A program made the position numbers and the translations under genes. A DNA stretch of 64,000 nt from Paucibacter sp. Y2R2-4. GTDB lineage: Bacteria > Pseudomonadota > Gammaproteobacteria > Burkholderiales > Burkholderiaceae_C. Shown here piece by piece: positions 18,311 to 25,723 of the stretch. The notes below the pieces were generated by a model that did not search any database, had not been told where the DNA came from, and worked only from the letters and a program-made list of their open reading frames with translations. The number at the start of each line of letters is the position of its first letter. Within the stretch, counting starts at the first letter, position 1. The stretch is taken from contig NZ_JAJIRO010000002.1 of the NCBI RefSeq assembly GCF_025717535.1, positions 620,001 through 684,000 of the forward strand, written 5' to 3'.

Positions 18311-18733
18311 TCAGCCCTCGACCAATTCGACCGAAGTCGTGATGGTCGCCGTCTTGCCCAACATGATGCTGGCCGAGCAGTATTTTTCGTGCGACATAGC
18401 CACCGCCCGTTCGACCACCTCTTGCTTCAAGCCCTTGCCGGTGACGACAAAGTGCATGTGAATGGCGGTAAAGACCTTGGGCTCGACCTCAGCCCGTTCG
18501 GCACTGAGCTTGACTTGGCAGCCGCGCACATCATGGCGCCCCCGCTTCAAGATCAAGACCACGTCATAGGCGGTGCAGCCGCCTGTACCGGCCAACACGG
18601 TTTCCATCGGCCGCGGCGCGAGGTTGTGCCCCCCACCCTCGGGCGCTCCATCCATATTCAATAAGTGCCCGCTGCCCGTCTCGGCAACGAAAGCCATGCC
18701 CTGGGCGCCCATCCAATTGATCGTGCATTCCAT
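18311..18733 (-). CDS. OsmC family protein
   Basis: Small OsmC/YhfA-type alpha/beta protein; better-studied members reduce organic hydroperoxides with two cysteines. Both are visible, in TGGCTAYDVV and HEKYCSASIML, along with the central helix and the sheet HMHFVVTG. The start at 18733 gives 140 residues (MECTINWMG) with GGAG nine bases upstream; an ATG at 18763 adds ten residues and cannot be excluded. Convergent with coq7, 40 bases apart. Whether this copy is a peroxidase or a YhfA-like protein of unknown role is open. Confidence 0.88.
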   Translation of the reverse strand: MECTINWMGAQGMAFVAETGSGHLLNMDGAPEGGGHNLAPRPMETVLAGTGGCTAYDVVLILKRGRHDVRGCQVKLSAERAEVEPKVFTAIHMHFVVTGKGLKQEVVERAVAMSHEKYCSASIMLGKTATITTSVELVEG

Positions 18734-18804
18734 ACGGTCCGACTCCAAAAAGTTCTGCGCCATTCCCTCTCTTAGGGGGTGGAGCCCAATTCACAGCAAA
18801 TTTA

Positions 18805-18834
18805 TTGCAGTGCAGCATTACTTGCAGCTAAAAT
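18805..18834 (+). promoter_or_regulatory. Sigma-70-like promoter for the RNA unit upstream of ilvA
   Basis: TTGCAG (18805-18810) and TAAAAT (18829-18834) are separated by 18 bases. No plus-strand gene lies just downstream before the terminator at 18931-18963, so this promoter would make a short RNA or an ilvA leader. Confidence 0.45.
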
Positions 18835-18840
18835 TCTACC

Positions 18841-18963
18841 CAAGCGAATCAATTCAAAGATATTGCAAACCGCAAGCCCTTTTTCTTGAAACGCACCGTT
18901 TGTCTCCTCCACCGCCTCCATGGTGGATTCAGCCCGAGCTTGCAAAAGCTTGGGCTTTTTTTT
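18841..18963 (+). ncRNA. Candidate small RNA or ilvA leader ending in an intrinsic terminator
   Basis: A stretch of roughly 120 bases lies between a promoter-like site (18805-18834) and a textbook terminator, and codes for no evident protein. It contains a hairpin TCCACC...GGTGGA (18908-18927) next to two unpaired CCTCC-like, anti-Shine-Dalgarno stretches, a feature of many trans-acting sRNAs. Alternatively it is the leader of ilvA, with the terminator as a regulatory switch, because ilvA starts only 101 bases later and I see no better promoter there. No leader peptide with its own stop codon is visible. No known family recognised. Confidence 0.4.
18931..18963 (+). terminator. Rho-independent terminator upstream of ilvA
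   Basis: Eleven-base stem (AGCCCGAGCTT with AAGCTTGGGCT, one G-T pair), loop GCAA, then a run of eight T. It points along the plus strand, yet the only plus-strand gene upstream, coq7, ends about 660 bases earlier with the antisense osmC in between. It therefore ends a separate RNA or acts as an attenuator. Confidence 0.8.
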
Positions 18964-19064
18964 GGGCTTTTTGATGCCGCTCGGGCTCGAAACCGGCCGG
19001 CAGGCCCGCTCGCAATGCCCTCGCTTATCATGTTGCGCTGCAATAGATTGGCATTGGAGATTTC

Positions 19065-20672
19065 ATGGCTGGCCCCGCTCGAGCAAAGAAAAACAAGGTC
19101 GAAAACAAAACCGCCCGCGCCAAACGGCCCGCTCGCCCCGCCCTCCCCGCCTTGATTCCCAGTGATAACAGCTATCTGCAGAAGATTCTGAATGCGCGCG
19201 TCTATGAAGCCGCCAAGGAAACGTCGCTCACACCCGCCAAGAATCTCTCGAAGCGCCTAGGCAACAAGGTCTGGCTCAAGCGCGAGGATGAGCAAGCAGT
19301 TTTCAGCTTCAAGCTGCGCGGCGCCTATAACAAGATGGCGCATTTGAGCGCCGAGCAACTGGCCCGCGGGGTCATTTGCGCTTCAGCCGGCAACCACGCT
19401 CAAGGCGTTGCTTTCTCAGCCAAAAAGCTCGGTTGCCGCGCCGTCATCGTGATGCCGGCCACCACGCCCAAACTCAAAATCGACGGTGTCCATGGCCTGG
19501 GAGGCGAAGTCGTGCTGCACGGCGAGAGCTACTCGGACGCCTACGCCCATGCGCTAGAGCTGGAAAAAGCCCAAGGCCTGACCTTTGTCCATCCCTTCGA
19601 TGACCCAGACGTGATCGCCGGCCAAGGCACCATCGCGATGGAGATCTTGCGCCAACACCAGGGCCCGATCGACGCCATCTTTTGCGCCATCGGCGGCGGC
19701 GGTCTGATTTCCGGCGTGGCCGCCTACATCAAGGCCGTGCGCCCCGAGATCAAGGTCATCGGCGTGCAGACGCGTGACTCTGACGCCATGGTGCGCTCGG
19801 TGCGCGCCGGTAAACGGGTGCAACTGAATGACGTCGGCCTGTTCTCCGATGGCACGGCCGTCAAACTGGTGGGCGAAGAGACCTTCCGCATCACCCGAGA
19901 GCTGGTGGATGACTTTGTGCTGGTGGACACCGACGCCGTCTGCGCCGCCATCAAAGATGTGTTTGAAGACACCCGCAGCATTCTGGAGCCCGCCGGCGGT
20001 CTGGGCGTAGCCGCCGTCAAACAATATGTGGCTGAGCATGGCTGCAAAGGCCAGACCTTTGTCGCCATCACCTGCGGCGCCAATATGAATTTTGATCGGC
20101 TGCGCTTTGTGGCCGAGCGGGCCGAGGTGGGCGAACATCGCGAGGCGCTGTTCGCGATCACCATCCCCGAGGAGCGCGGCAGCTTCAAACGCTTTTGCGA
20201 ACTGCTGGGACCACGCAATGTGACCGAGTTCAATTACCGGATTTCGGACGCTAACAAAGCCCATGTCTTCGTTGGCGTGGCGACTCAAAAGCGCGAAGAG
20301 TCGCTCAAACTGGCCAAGGCCTTCGCCAAGCAAGGCTTCGAAACCGTCGATTTGACCGACAACGAGTTGGCCAAACAGCATATCCGCCATATGGTTGGCG
20401 GCCGCACTGAGCTGGCGCGCGACGAGCGGCTGTATCGCTTCATCTTCCCCGAGCGCCCAGGCGCCTTGATGAAGTTCTTGTCCTCAATGCACCCCGACTG
20501 GAACATCAGTCTGTTCCACTACCGCAATCAGGGCGCCGATTACGGCCGCATCTTGGTAGGCATCCAGGTGCCGCGCGGCGACAGCGCGGCGCTGCGCGAC
20601 TTTTTGGCTTCGCTGAATTACCCCTTTGAGGACGAGTCCAACAATCCGGTCTACAAGCTCTTTCTGCGCTGA
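19065..20672 (+). CDS. ilvA: Threonine ammonia-lyase, biosynthetic (IlvA)
   Basis: PLP enzyme converting threonine to 2-oxobutanoate, first step of isoleucine synthesis. The 535-residue product has the PLP lysine in FSFKLRGAYNKM, the SAGNHAQG loop, the phosphate-binding GGGGL and two C-terminal ACT-like regulatory domains (about residues 355-440 and 450-530: IPEERGSFKRFCELLG and FPERPGALMKFL), which give isoleucine feedback. The first 28 residues are an extra Lys/Arg/Ala-rich tail absent from most family members. ATG at 19065 has GGAG five bases upstream. The terminator 101 bases before the start suggests regulated read-through. Confidence 0.96.
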   Translation: MAGPARAKKNKVENKTARAKRPARPALPALIPSDNSYLQKILNARVYEAAKETSLTPAKNLSKRLGNKVWLKREDEQAVFSFKLRGAYNKMAHLSAEQLARGVICASAGNHAQGVAFSAKKLGCRAVIVMPATTPKLKIDGVHGLGGEVVLHGESYSDAYAHALELEKAQGLTFVHPFDDPDVIAGQGTIAMEILRQHQGPIDAIFCAIGGGGLISGVAAYIKAVRPEIKVIGVQTRDSDAMVRSVRAGKRVQLNDVGLFSDGTAVKLVGEETFRITRELVDDFVLVDTDAVCAAIKDVFEDTRSILEPAGGLGVAAVKQYVAEHGCKGQTFVAITCGANMNFDRLRFVAERAEVGEHREALFAITIPEERGSFKRFCELLGPRNVTEFNYRISDANKAHVFVGVATQKREESLKLAKAFAKQGFETVDLTDNELAKQHIRHMVGGRTELARDERLYRFIFPERPGALMKFLSSMHPDWNISLFHYRNQGADYGRILVGIQVPRGDSAALRDFLASLNYPFEDESNNPVYKLFLR

Positions 20673-20808
20673 ATCGAGCAAATTTCTGGCCACCTAGGCA
20701 CGCCGATCCGCCTTGAAAAGGGGATTTGCGGATGGGCAGCGCCCAGGCTTGAATCCAAAATAGCCGCTTTTCCACCCCGCACCACGAATCGCGTCCGCTC
20801 CCGCCACC

Positions 20809-21903
20809 ATGTCGCTGCAACAGTCCCTGATTTCGCCGACGGCCAATCCCGAGCTGGAAAAAGCCTTGCGGGACCGGGTCGACCGTCATGCTGCCATCGC
20901 CGGCGGATTGGGTGAGTTGGAGCCCTTAGCGGTGCGGCTGGGCCTGGTGCAAAACACTTTGACGCCGCGCTTTCGCGACCCGGTCTTGGCCCTTTTTGCA
21001 GCAGATCACGGCTTGGCGGTTGACAGCATTGGCAGCCAATGGGGCCGCAGCACCAAAGAGCAAGCCCAGCTCGCCCTGCAAAACCGCCTGCCGGTCTCGG
21101 TGTTTGCGCGCATCCAGGGCCTGCAATTGGCGGTGGTGGACTGCGGCATTGCCGAAACGCTGAGCCCGCACGCCAAACTGCTCTCGCGCAAGATCGCGCA
21201 TGGCACGCGCAATGCTCGCGTTGGCCCGGCCATGAGCTTGGAGCAAGCCCATGCCGGCGTGCGCGTGGGCATGGAGATCGCCGACAAATTGGCCGGCAAT
21301 GTCTTGGCCTGCGCCGGCATGGGACAAGGCTCGGCTGAAAGCGCGGCCTTGGTCTTGTCTCGATTGGTGAACGTGCCGGTGCGCGACTTTGTGATTTCCG
21401 GCCCGGACATGCGACAAGATGATCTCGCCCATTTGCTGGCCGTACTGCAAGGCGCTCAATCACGGCACCGCGAAGTTACCGACCCCATGGAAGTGTTGGC
21501 CGCATTCGGCGGCTTTGAAATCGCGGTGATGGTGGGCGCGATGTTGGTGTCAGCCTCCAAGCGTCATCTGATCATCGTGGACGGCATCAGCGCCTGTGCC
21601 GCGCTGAAGGTTGCAGCCCGGATCGCCACCCCGGTCACCGATTACGCCGTCTTTTGCCGCAGCCACGTACACCGTGGCTTGGACGAAGCGCTGGCCTTGT
21701 TCCACGCCTCAGCCTTGTTGGAATTGGGCATGGATAGCGCCGATGGCACCGGAGCCGCCTTGGCTTGGCCCATGATTCGCAGTGCGGCCGCCTTGCTCAC
21801 CGATCTGCATGAGATTGTCGAGCCCAGCCCCAGCCAAATCGCCGCCAACCCTGAGCCTTCAGGGCCGCAAACGAACAACAGCTTGCCAGCTCGCGCGCTT
21901 TGA
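20809..21903 (+). CDS. CobT-like nicotinate-nucleotide:dimethylbenzimidazole phosphoribosyltransferase homologue
   Basis: A 364-residue protein of the CobT fold, which in cobalamin synthesis transfers ribose phosphate from nicotinate mononucleotide to the lower-ligand base. Recognisable segments include LFAADHGLAVDSIGSQWG, VVDCGIAE, GMGQGSAESAALVLSRL, the conserved EVLAAFGGFEIAVMVGAML and VDGISACAAL. In canonical CobT the late motif reads GEGTGAA and its Glu is the catalytic base; here it reads SADGTGAA, with Asp at that place. No other cobalamin gene or B12 riboswitch is nearby. It is 136 bases after ilvA. It may be a divergent subfamily with a different base or substrate. Confidence 0.75.
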   Translation: MSLQQSLISPTANPELEKALRDRVDRHAAIAGGLGELEPLAVRLGLVQNTLTPRFRDPVLALFAADHGLAVDSIGSQWGRSTKEQAQLALQNRLPVSVFARIQGLQLAVVDCGIAETLSPHAKLLSRKIAHGTRNARVGPAMSLEQAHAGVRVGMEIADKLAGNVLACAGMGQGSAESAALVLSRLVNVPVRDFVISGPDMRQDDLAHLLAVLQGAQSRHREVTDPMEVLAAFGGFEIAVMVGAMLVSASKRHLIIVDGISACAALKVAARIATPVTDYAVFCRSHVHRGLDEALALFHASALLELGMDSADGTGAALAWPMIRSAAALLTDLHEIVEPSPSQIAANPEPSGPQTNNSLPARAL

Positions 21904-21913
21904 TCGAAGCCCT

Positions 21914-22522
21914 TCAGCGAGCCGGAGGTCCCGAAGGATCGCTCAAGGGCACGGCCGCAGGCGTGTTGCCATAAGGTGCATCTTGGCCTGCAGGAGGCAA
22001 TGGCGGGGGCAGCGGCAAAGCACCTCCCAGCACCACGGCCGAGGGTTGTGCAGCCTGCAAAGCGCCGGTCGCTGCAGGCGCTAGCGCCGTCATTTGCAGC
22101 GTGAAGCTGGCAATGCCTGCATCACCCAAAGTGGCAGATCGCCCATCCACCTTCAACAAGCGCAGATTGCCATCCACCAAGGCGCCCACTCGAACGGTGC
22201 GGGCCACACCGTCAACAGAGATCAGCGCCACACCTTCGCCGGCGTGGGGGCTTCGGTTGGTCTTGGGTGCCACCACGCCCAGCAGCTTGAAACGGCTCTC
22301 CGCAGGCGGCGCCTCGGCCTCTACAGCCGCGGGTGCCGCAGCGCCGAACAAGCGCGTCAGGTCGGCTTGCAAACCTTGTCGTTCGACGGCGGGCAAGGCC
22401 TGTGGCGGCGTGGCCAAGGGTTTGGCCAGTAGCTGAATCAGCCAATAGCCGCCGCTCAAGCCCAGCAAGCCCCACACTACAAAAGCAAACATTCGTGCAA
22501 GCATCGGCAGATTATGATTCAT
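21914..22522 (-). CDS. gspC: Type II secretion system protein GspC (short form)
   Basis: Inner-membrane protein that couples the assembly platform to the GspD secretin. The 202-residue product has an N-terminal transmembrane helix (about 12-30) and the periplasmic homology region FKLLGVVAPKTN...GVALISVDGVARTVRVGALVDGNLRLLKVDG (about 75-135). The C-terminal part is Pro/Ala-rich; no PDZ domain, present in the longest GspC proteins, is seen. The gene is divergent from gspG with 53 bases between the start codons, so expression of C may be set separately from G to F. Confidence 0.85.
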   Translation of the reverse strand: MNHNLPMLARMFAFVVWGLLGLSGGYWLIQLLAKPLATPPQALPAVERQGLQADLTRLFGAAAPAAVEAEAPPAESRFKLLGVVAPKTNRSPHAGEGVALISVDGVARTVRVGALVDGNLRLLKVDGRSATLGDAGIASFTLQMTALAPAATGALQAAQPSAVVLGGALPLPPPLPPAGQDAPYGNTPAAVPLSDPSGPPAR

Positions 22523-22575
22523 GCGCCGCGCTACCCACGAGCTGCGGCGTTATTGCAACCAGGTCGCCACGATTT

Positions 22576-23043
22576 ATGCCCACAAAAGTTCAGCTTTCTT
22601 TGAGCACGCCCTCTTCCTTCGGTCTGCGCCAAGGTTTGTCGCGAGGCTTCACCCTGATCGAGTTGCTGGTTGTGTTGGTCATCATCGGCGTGTTGGCCGC
22701 CTTGGTGGTGCCTAATGTGCTGGACCGGGCCGACGAAGCCCGCGTCACGGCGGCCCGCACCGACGTCAACAATCTGATGCAGGCCCTCAAGCTGTACAAG
22801 CTCGACAACCAACGCTACCCCAGCCAAGAGCAAGGCCTGGACGCCCTGGTGCGCAAGCCCACGGCTGGCACGCCGCCGCCGAACTGGAAGCCGTACATCG
22901 AAAAACTGCCGATGGACCCTTGGAAGAACCCCTACCAATATGCCAACCCAGGCATCAAGGGTGAGATCGACGTCTACAGCTTCGGCGCCGACGGCCGCGC
23001 CGGAGGCGAAGGCAATGACGCCGACATCGGCTCCTGGCAATAA
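22576..23043 (+). CDS. gspG: Type II secretion major pseudopilin GspG
   Basis: Main subunit of the periplasmic pseudopilus. The 155-residue product has a prepilin leader cut at RG-FTLIELLVVLVIIGVLAALV (Glu5 present), a long N-terminal helix and the C-terminal calcium-binding domain ending in SFGADGRAGGEGNDADIGSW. Length and motif match GspG. ATG at 22576 begins the plus-strand gsp operon. Prepilin peptidase (gspO/pilD) is not in this window and must act from elsewhere. Confidence 0.97.
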   Translation: MPTKVQLSLSTPSSFGLRQGLSRGFTLIELLVVLVIIGVLAALVVPNVLDRADEARVTAARTDVNNLMQALKLYKLDNQRYPSQEQGLDALVRKPTAGTPPPNWKPYIEKLPMDPWKNPYQYANPGIKGEIDVYSFGADGRAGGEGNDADIGSWQ

Positions 23044-23515
23044 AAGCCTCCTCGGCAGCGCGCCGGTGGCCAAGCGCAGCGCGCAAGGCTTCACGCTGAT
23101 CGAACTGCTGGTGGTGGTGGCCTTGATCGCCATCGCCACGGCCACGATCAGCTTGTCGCTGCGCGATCCGGCAGCCGTACAACTAGAGCGCGAAGCTGAA
23201 CGCCTGGCCGCCTTGTTCGAGACCGCCCGCGCCGAAAGCCGTGCCGCGGGCTTGGCCGTGACCTGGCGGCCGGTGCAAGACGACAGCCAAGATCAGTTCC
23301 GCTTCAGCGGACTACCGACTCGCATCCATTTGCCACAGCGCTGGCTGGGCGATGCGGTGGCAGTGCAGATCGCCGGCGCGCGCCAAATCACCTTAGGGCC
23401 GGAGCCCATGATTGGCGCCCAAAAAGTGCAGCTCAGCCTGGGTCAGCAACATCTCGTGCTGAGCACGGATGGGCTGTCGGCGTTTGAAGTCTTGCCCGCT
23501 GCCCCTGCGCCCTGA
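23015..23515 (+). CDS. gspH: Type II secretion minor pseudopilin GspH
   Basis: Minor pseudopilin with the class III signal QG-FTLIELLVVVALIAIATATI near residue 25 followed by a GspH-type beta-rich domain (VTWRPVQDDSQDQFRFSGL). From the ATG at 23015 it has 166 residues and overlaps the end of gspG by 29 bases; GAAGG just upstream supports this start. It overlaps gspI by one base (TGATG), indicating coupling. Confidence 0.9.
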   Translation: MTPTSAPGNKSLLGSAPVAKRSAQGFTLIELLVVVALIAIATATISLSLRDPAAVQLEREAERLAALFETARAESRAAGLAVTWRPVQDDSQDQFRFSGLPTRIHLPQRWLGDAVAVQIAGARQITLGPEPMIGAQKVQLSLGQQHLVLSTDGLSAFEVLPAAPAP

Positions 23516-23898
23516 TGAAGAGCTGCTCCCGCTTTCGCGCTGCACACGCGGCTGGCTTCACCTTGATCGAAGTCTTGGTAGCCATGACCATCGTCGCCAT
23601 CGCCTTGAGCGCGGGCATCAAGGCGGCCGGCGCACTCAGCGATAACGCCGACCGTCTGCGCAGCATCAGCGCAGCCCAATGGTGTGCCGAGAATCAGTTG
23701 ACCGAGTTGCGCCTGTCCAAACAATTCCCCGGCGTGGGCGACTCCGATTTCAGCTGCGAGCAGTTTGGCCGCAGCTATGCCGGCCGCATCACCGTTCGTC
23801 CAACGCCTAACCCGAACTTTCGCCGGGTCGATGCCGTCGTGCTGAACGAGGCGGGACAACAGCAGTTGTTGCTGTCCACCATCATGGGACGCTTCTGA
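23515..23898 (+). CDS. gspI: Type II secretion minor pseudopilin GspI
   Basis: Minor pseudopilin that with GspJ and GspK forms the pseudopilus tip. The 127-residue product has a short basic leader, cleavage site AG-FTLIEVLVAMTIVAIALSAGI and the conserved AQWCAENQLTELRL and late VVLNEAGQQQLLL segments of the family. Start codon overlaps the gspH stop by one base; gspJ follows after one base. Confidence 0.93.
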   Translation: MKSCSRFRAAHAAGFTLIEVLVAMTIVAIALSAGIKAAGALSDNADRLRSISAAQWCAENQLTELRLSKQFPGVGDSDFSCEQFGRSYAGRITVRPTPNPNFRRVDAVVLNEAGQQQLLLSTIMGRF

Positions 23899-23899
23899 G

Positions 23900-24565
23900 A
23901 TGAGCTTGTCCTCACAAGTTCGATCCCGAGGCTTCACCTTGATCGAGGTGCTGGTCGCCCTGGTAGTGATGGCCATCATGTCCATCATGGCCTGGCGCGG
24001 TCTCGACGCTTTGATGAAAAGCCGCGAAGTGGCTCAGACCCATATCGACCAGAGCGCGAGGCTGCAAACCGTGATTGCGCAGTGGGAGCAAGACCTGCGC
24101 TCGGTGCAAGACCCGGGCCGAGCCGATGCCTTGAGCTTTGACGGCGCCAGCCTGCGTTTGATTCGCCAGCATGCGCAAGGCTTGCAAGTGGTCAGTTGGA
24201 GCGTACGCAGCGGCGCGCTCTACCGCTGGGAGAGCAAACCCGCGCAAACCGCGGCGGCGCTCGACGACAGCGTGCAGCGCGCCACTCAGCTGCTGGCGCA
24301 AGACAGCGGCCAATTGCGAGCGCTTGAAGGCATCAGCGGCTGGCAACTCTATTGCTATCGCGGCAACAGCTGGAGCAATTGCTTGTCCACCGGCAATGTG
24401 CAAACTGCAGCGCCGCCAGCGTCTGCAGCTTCCGGCGTGCCGCCACCCAGCACACAGCAGCGCCAAGCGCTGCCCAGCGGAGTTCGCATGGTGATGCAGT
24501 TTGCGCCCAGCAGCGGCTTCAACGGCGCCCTGACCCGCCAGATCGAACTGGTGACCACGCCATGA
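23900..24565 (+). CDS. gspJ: Type II secretion minor pseudopilin GspJ
   Basis: Tip pseudopilin, 221 residues. The class III signal RG-FTLIEVLVALVVMAIMSIMAW is followed by RGLDALMKSREVAQ and WEQDLRSVQD, then LRLIRQHAQGLQVVSWSVRSGALYRWES, all GspJ hallmarks. The 3' end overlaps gspK by four bases (ATGA). Confidence 0.93.
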   Translation: MSLSSQVRSRGFTLIEVLVALVVMAIMSIMAWRGLDALMKSREVAQTHIDQSARLQTVIAQWEQDLRSVQDPGRADALSFDGASLRLIRQHAQGLQVVSWSVRSGALYRWESKPAQTAAALDDSVQRATQLLAQDSGQLRALEGISGWQLYCYRGNSWSNCLSTGNVQTAAPPASAASGVPPPSTQQRQALPSGVRMVMQFAPSSGFNGALTRQIELVTTP

Positions 24566-25614
24566 AGCGCGCTTTGAACAGCCCGTTCAAGCGCTCGAAG
24601 CAAGCCGGTGCGGCCCTGCTGACGGCCATGATCATCGTCACCTTGGTGGCCAGCTTGGCCTCGGCCATGGTGTGGCGCCAGTACCGGGCGGTGCAGATCG
24701 AAGCCGCCGAACGCGCCCGCGCCCAGGCCGCTTGGATTCTGCAAGGTTCGCTCGATTGGGCCCGATTGATCCTGCGCGAGGACGCGATCGAGAACCAACG
24801 CGTCGCTGCTCGCGGTGAACAGCCCATGGATCACTTGGGTGAGGTCTGGGCTGTGCCATTGGCCGAAGCTCGCTTGTCGACCTTTTTGGCGGCAGAAAAA
24901 AGCAATGCCGAAGACGGGCCGGAGGCCTTTCTTTCCGGCAGCCTGGAAGACGCCCAAGCGCGCTACAACCTGCGCAATTTGCTCAGCGCCGGCCCGCTGC
25001 CGGCCCTGGAGAAACGCGTGCTCGAGCGCCTGTGCACCAGCGCCTCCGCCCCGCCGGGCACGGCCGATCTGATCATCAAGCAATTGCGGGCGGCTTTCGA
25101 TGTGCCATCCTCGCCGCAAGGCGGCGCCAGCGCCCCCAACCCAGGCCCTGCCACAGCCTCCAACAGCACTGAAGCCGACAAAGGCGAAGCCCCATTGCAG
25201 CCCAAGACTCTGGATCAAATGACTTGGCTGGGCCTGAGCTTGGACACAGTAGAGCGGCTGCGGCCGCTGCTGATCCTCTTGCCTTCGCCGACCCCGGTGA
25301 ACCTGAACACCGCGCCGCGCGACGTCATCGCCGCGCTTTTTGACAATATGGATCTGGCCTCGGCCGAGCGTCTGGTGCAAGCTCGCCAATCCAATCCATT
25401 GAAAACCATTCAAGACGCGGCCGCCTACTTCCCGCCCAATGTGGTCCTGAGCGCCGACCGGGCGGCCACCACCTCCTCGTTTTTCATCGTCAAAGGCCGA
25501 CTGCGGCTGGAAGAGCGGGTGCTGGAAGAGCGATCCCTGATACAAAGGCGCGGCCGCGACATGGTGGTGCTGGACCGGCAGCGCGTCAGCCAAAGCACAG
25601 ACGGCAAGCCCTAA
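24562..25614 (+). CDS. gspK: Type II secretion minor pseudopilin GspK
   Basis: Large tip pseudopilin, 350 residues from the ATG at 24562, which overlaps the gspJ stop. The N-terminus AGAALLTAMIIVTLVASLASAMVWRQYR is the prepilin signal of GspK (no Glu5, as usual for this subunit). SLEDAQARYNLRNLL, VNLNTAPRDVIAALFDNM and the helix-hairpin-like RLVQARQSNPLKTIQDAA match the family. A longer open frame upstream in the same phase is not used. A gap of 109 bases separates it from gspL, with a TAGAAT -10-like hexamer but no convincing -35. Confidence 0.92.
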   Translation: MKRALNSPFKRSKQAGAALLTAMIIVTLVASLASAMVWRQYRAVQIEAAERARAQAAWILQGSLDWARLILREDAIENQRVAARGEQPMDHLGEVWAVPLAEARLSTFLAAEKSNAEDGPEAFLSGSLEDAQARYNLRNLLSAGPLPALEKRVLERLCTSASAPPGTADLIIKQLRAAFDVPSSPQGGASAPNPGPATASNSTEADKGEAPLQPKTLDQMTWLGLSLDTVERLRPLLILLPSPTPVNLNTAPRDVIAALFDNMDLASAERLVQARQSNPLKTIQDAAAYFPPNVVLSADRAATTSSFFIVKGRLRLEERVLEERSLIQRRGRDMVVLDRQRVSQSTDGKP

Positions 25615-25723
25615 TGCGCCGCCACTTGCTGTGAAAGCGCTGCAAATACCTGTCCTAAGTGATTGATTTCAGAACATTGCCTCATTGCCTGCCTCCTAGA
25701 ATGCGCCAGCAACGAACACCGTT

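Noticed and set aside
20673-20808. Cobalamin riboswitch before the cobT-like gene
   Set aside because: No B12-box-like sequence or multi-stem layout visible in the 136 bases.
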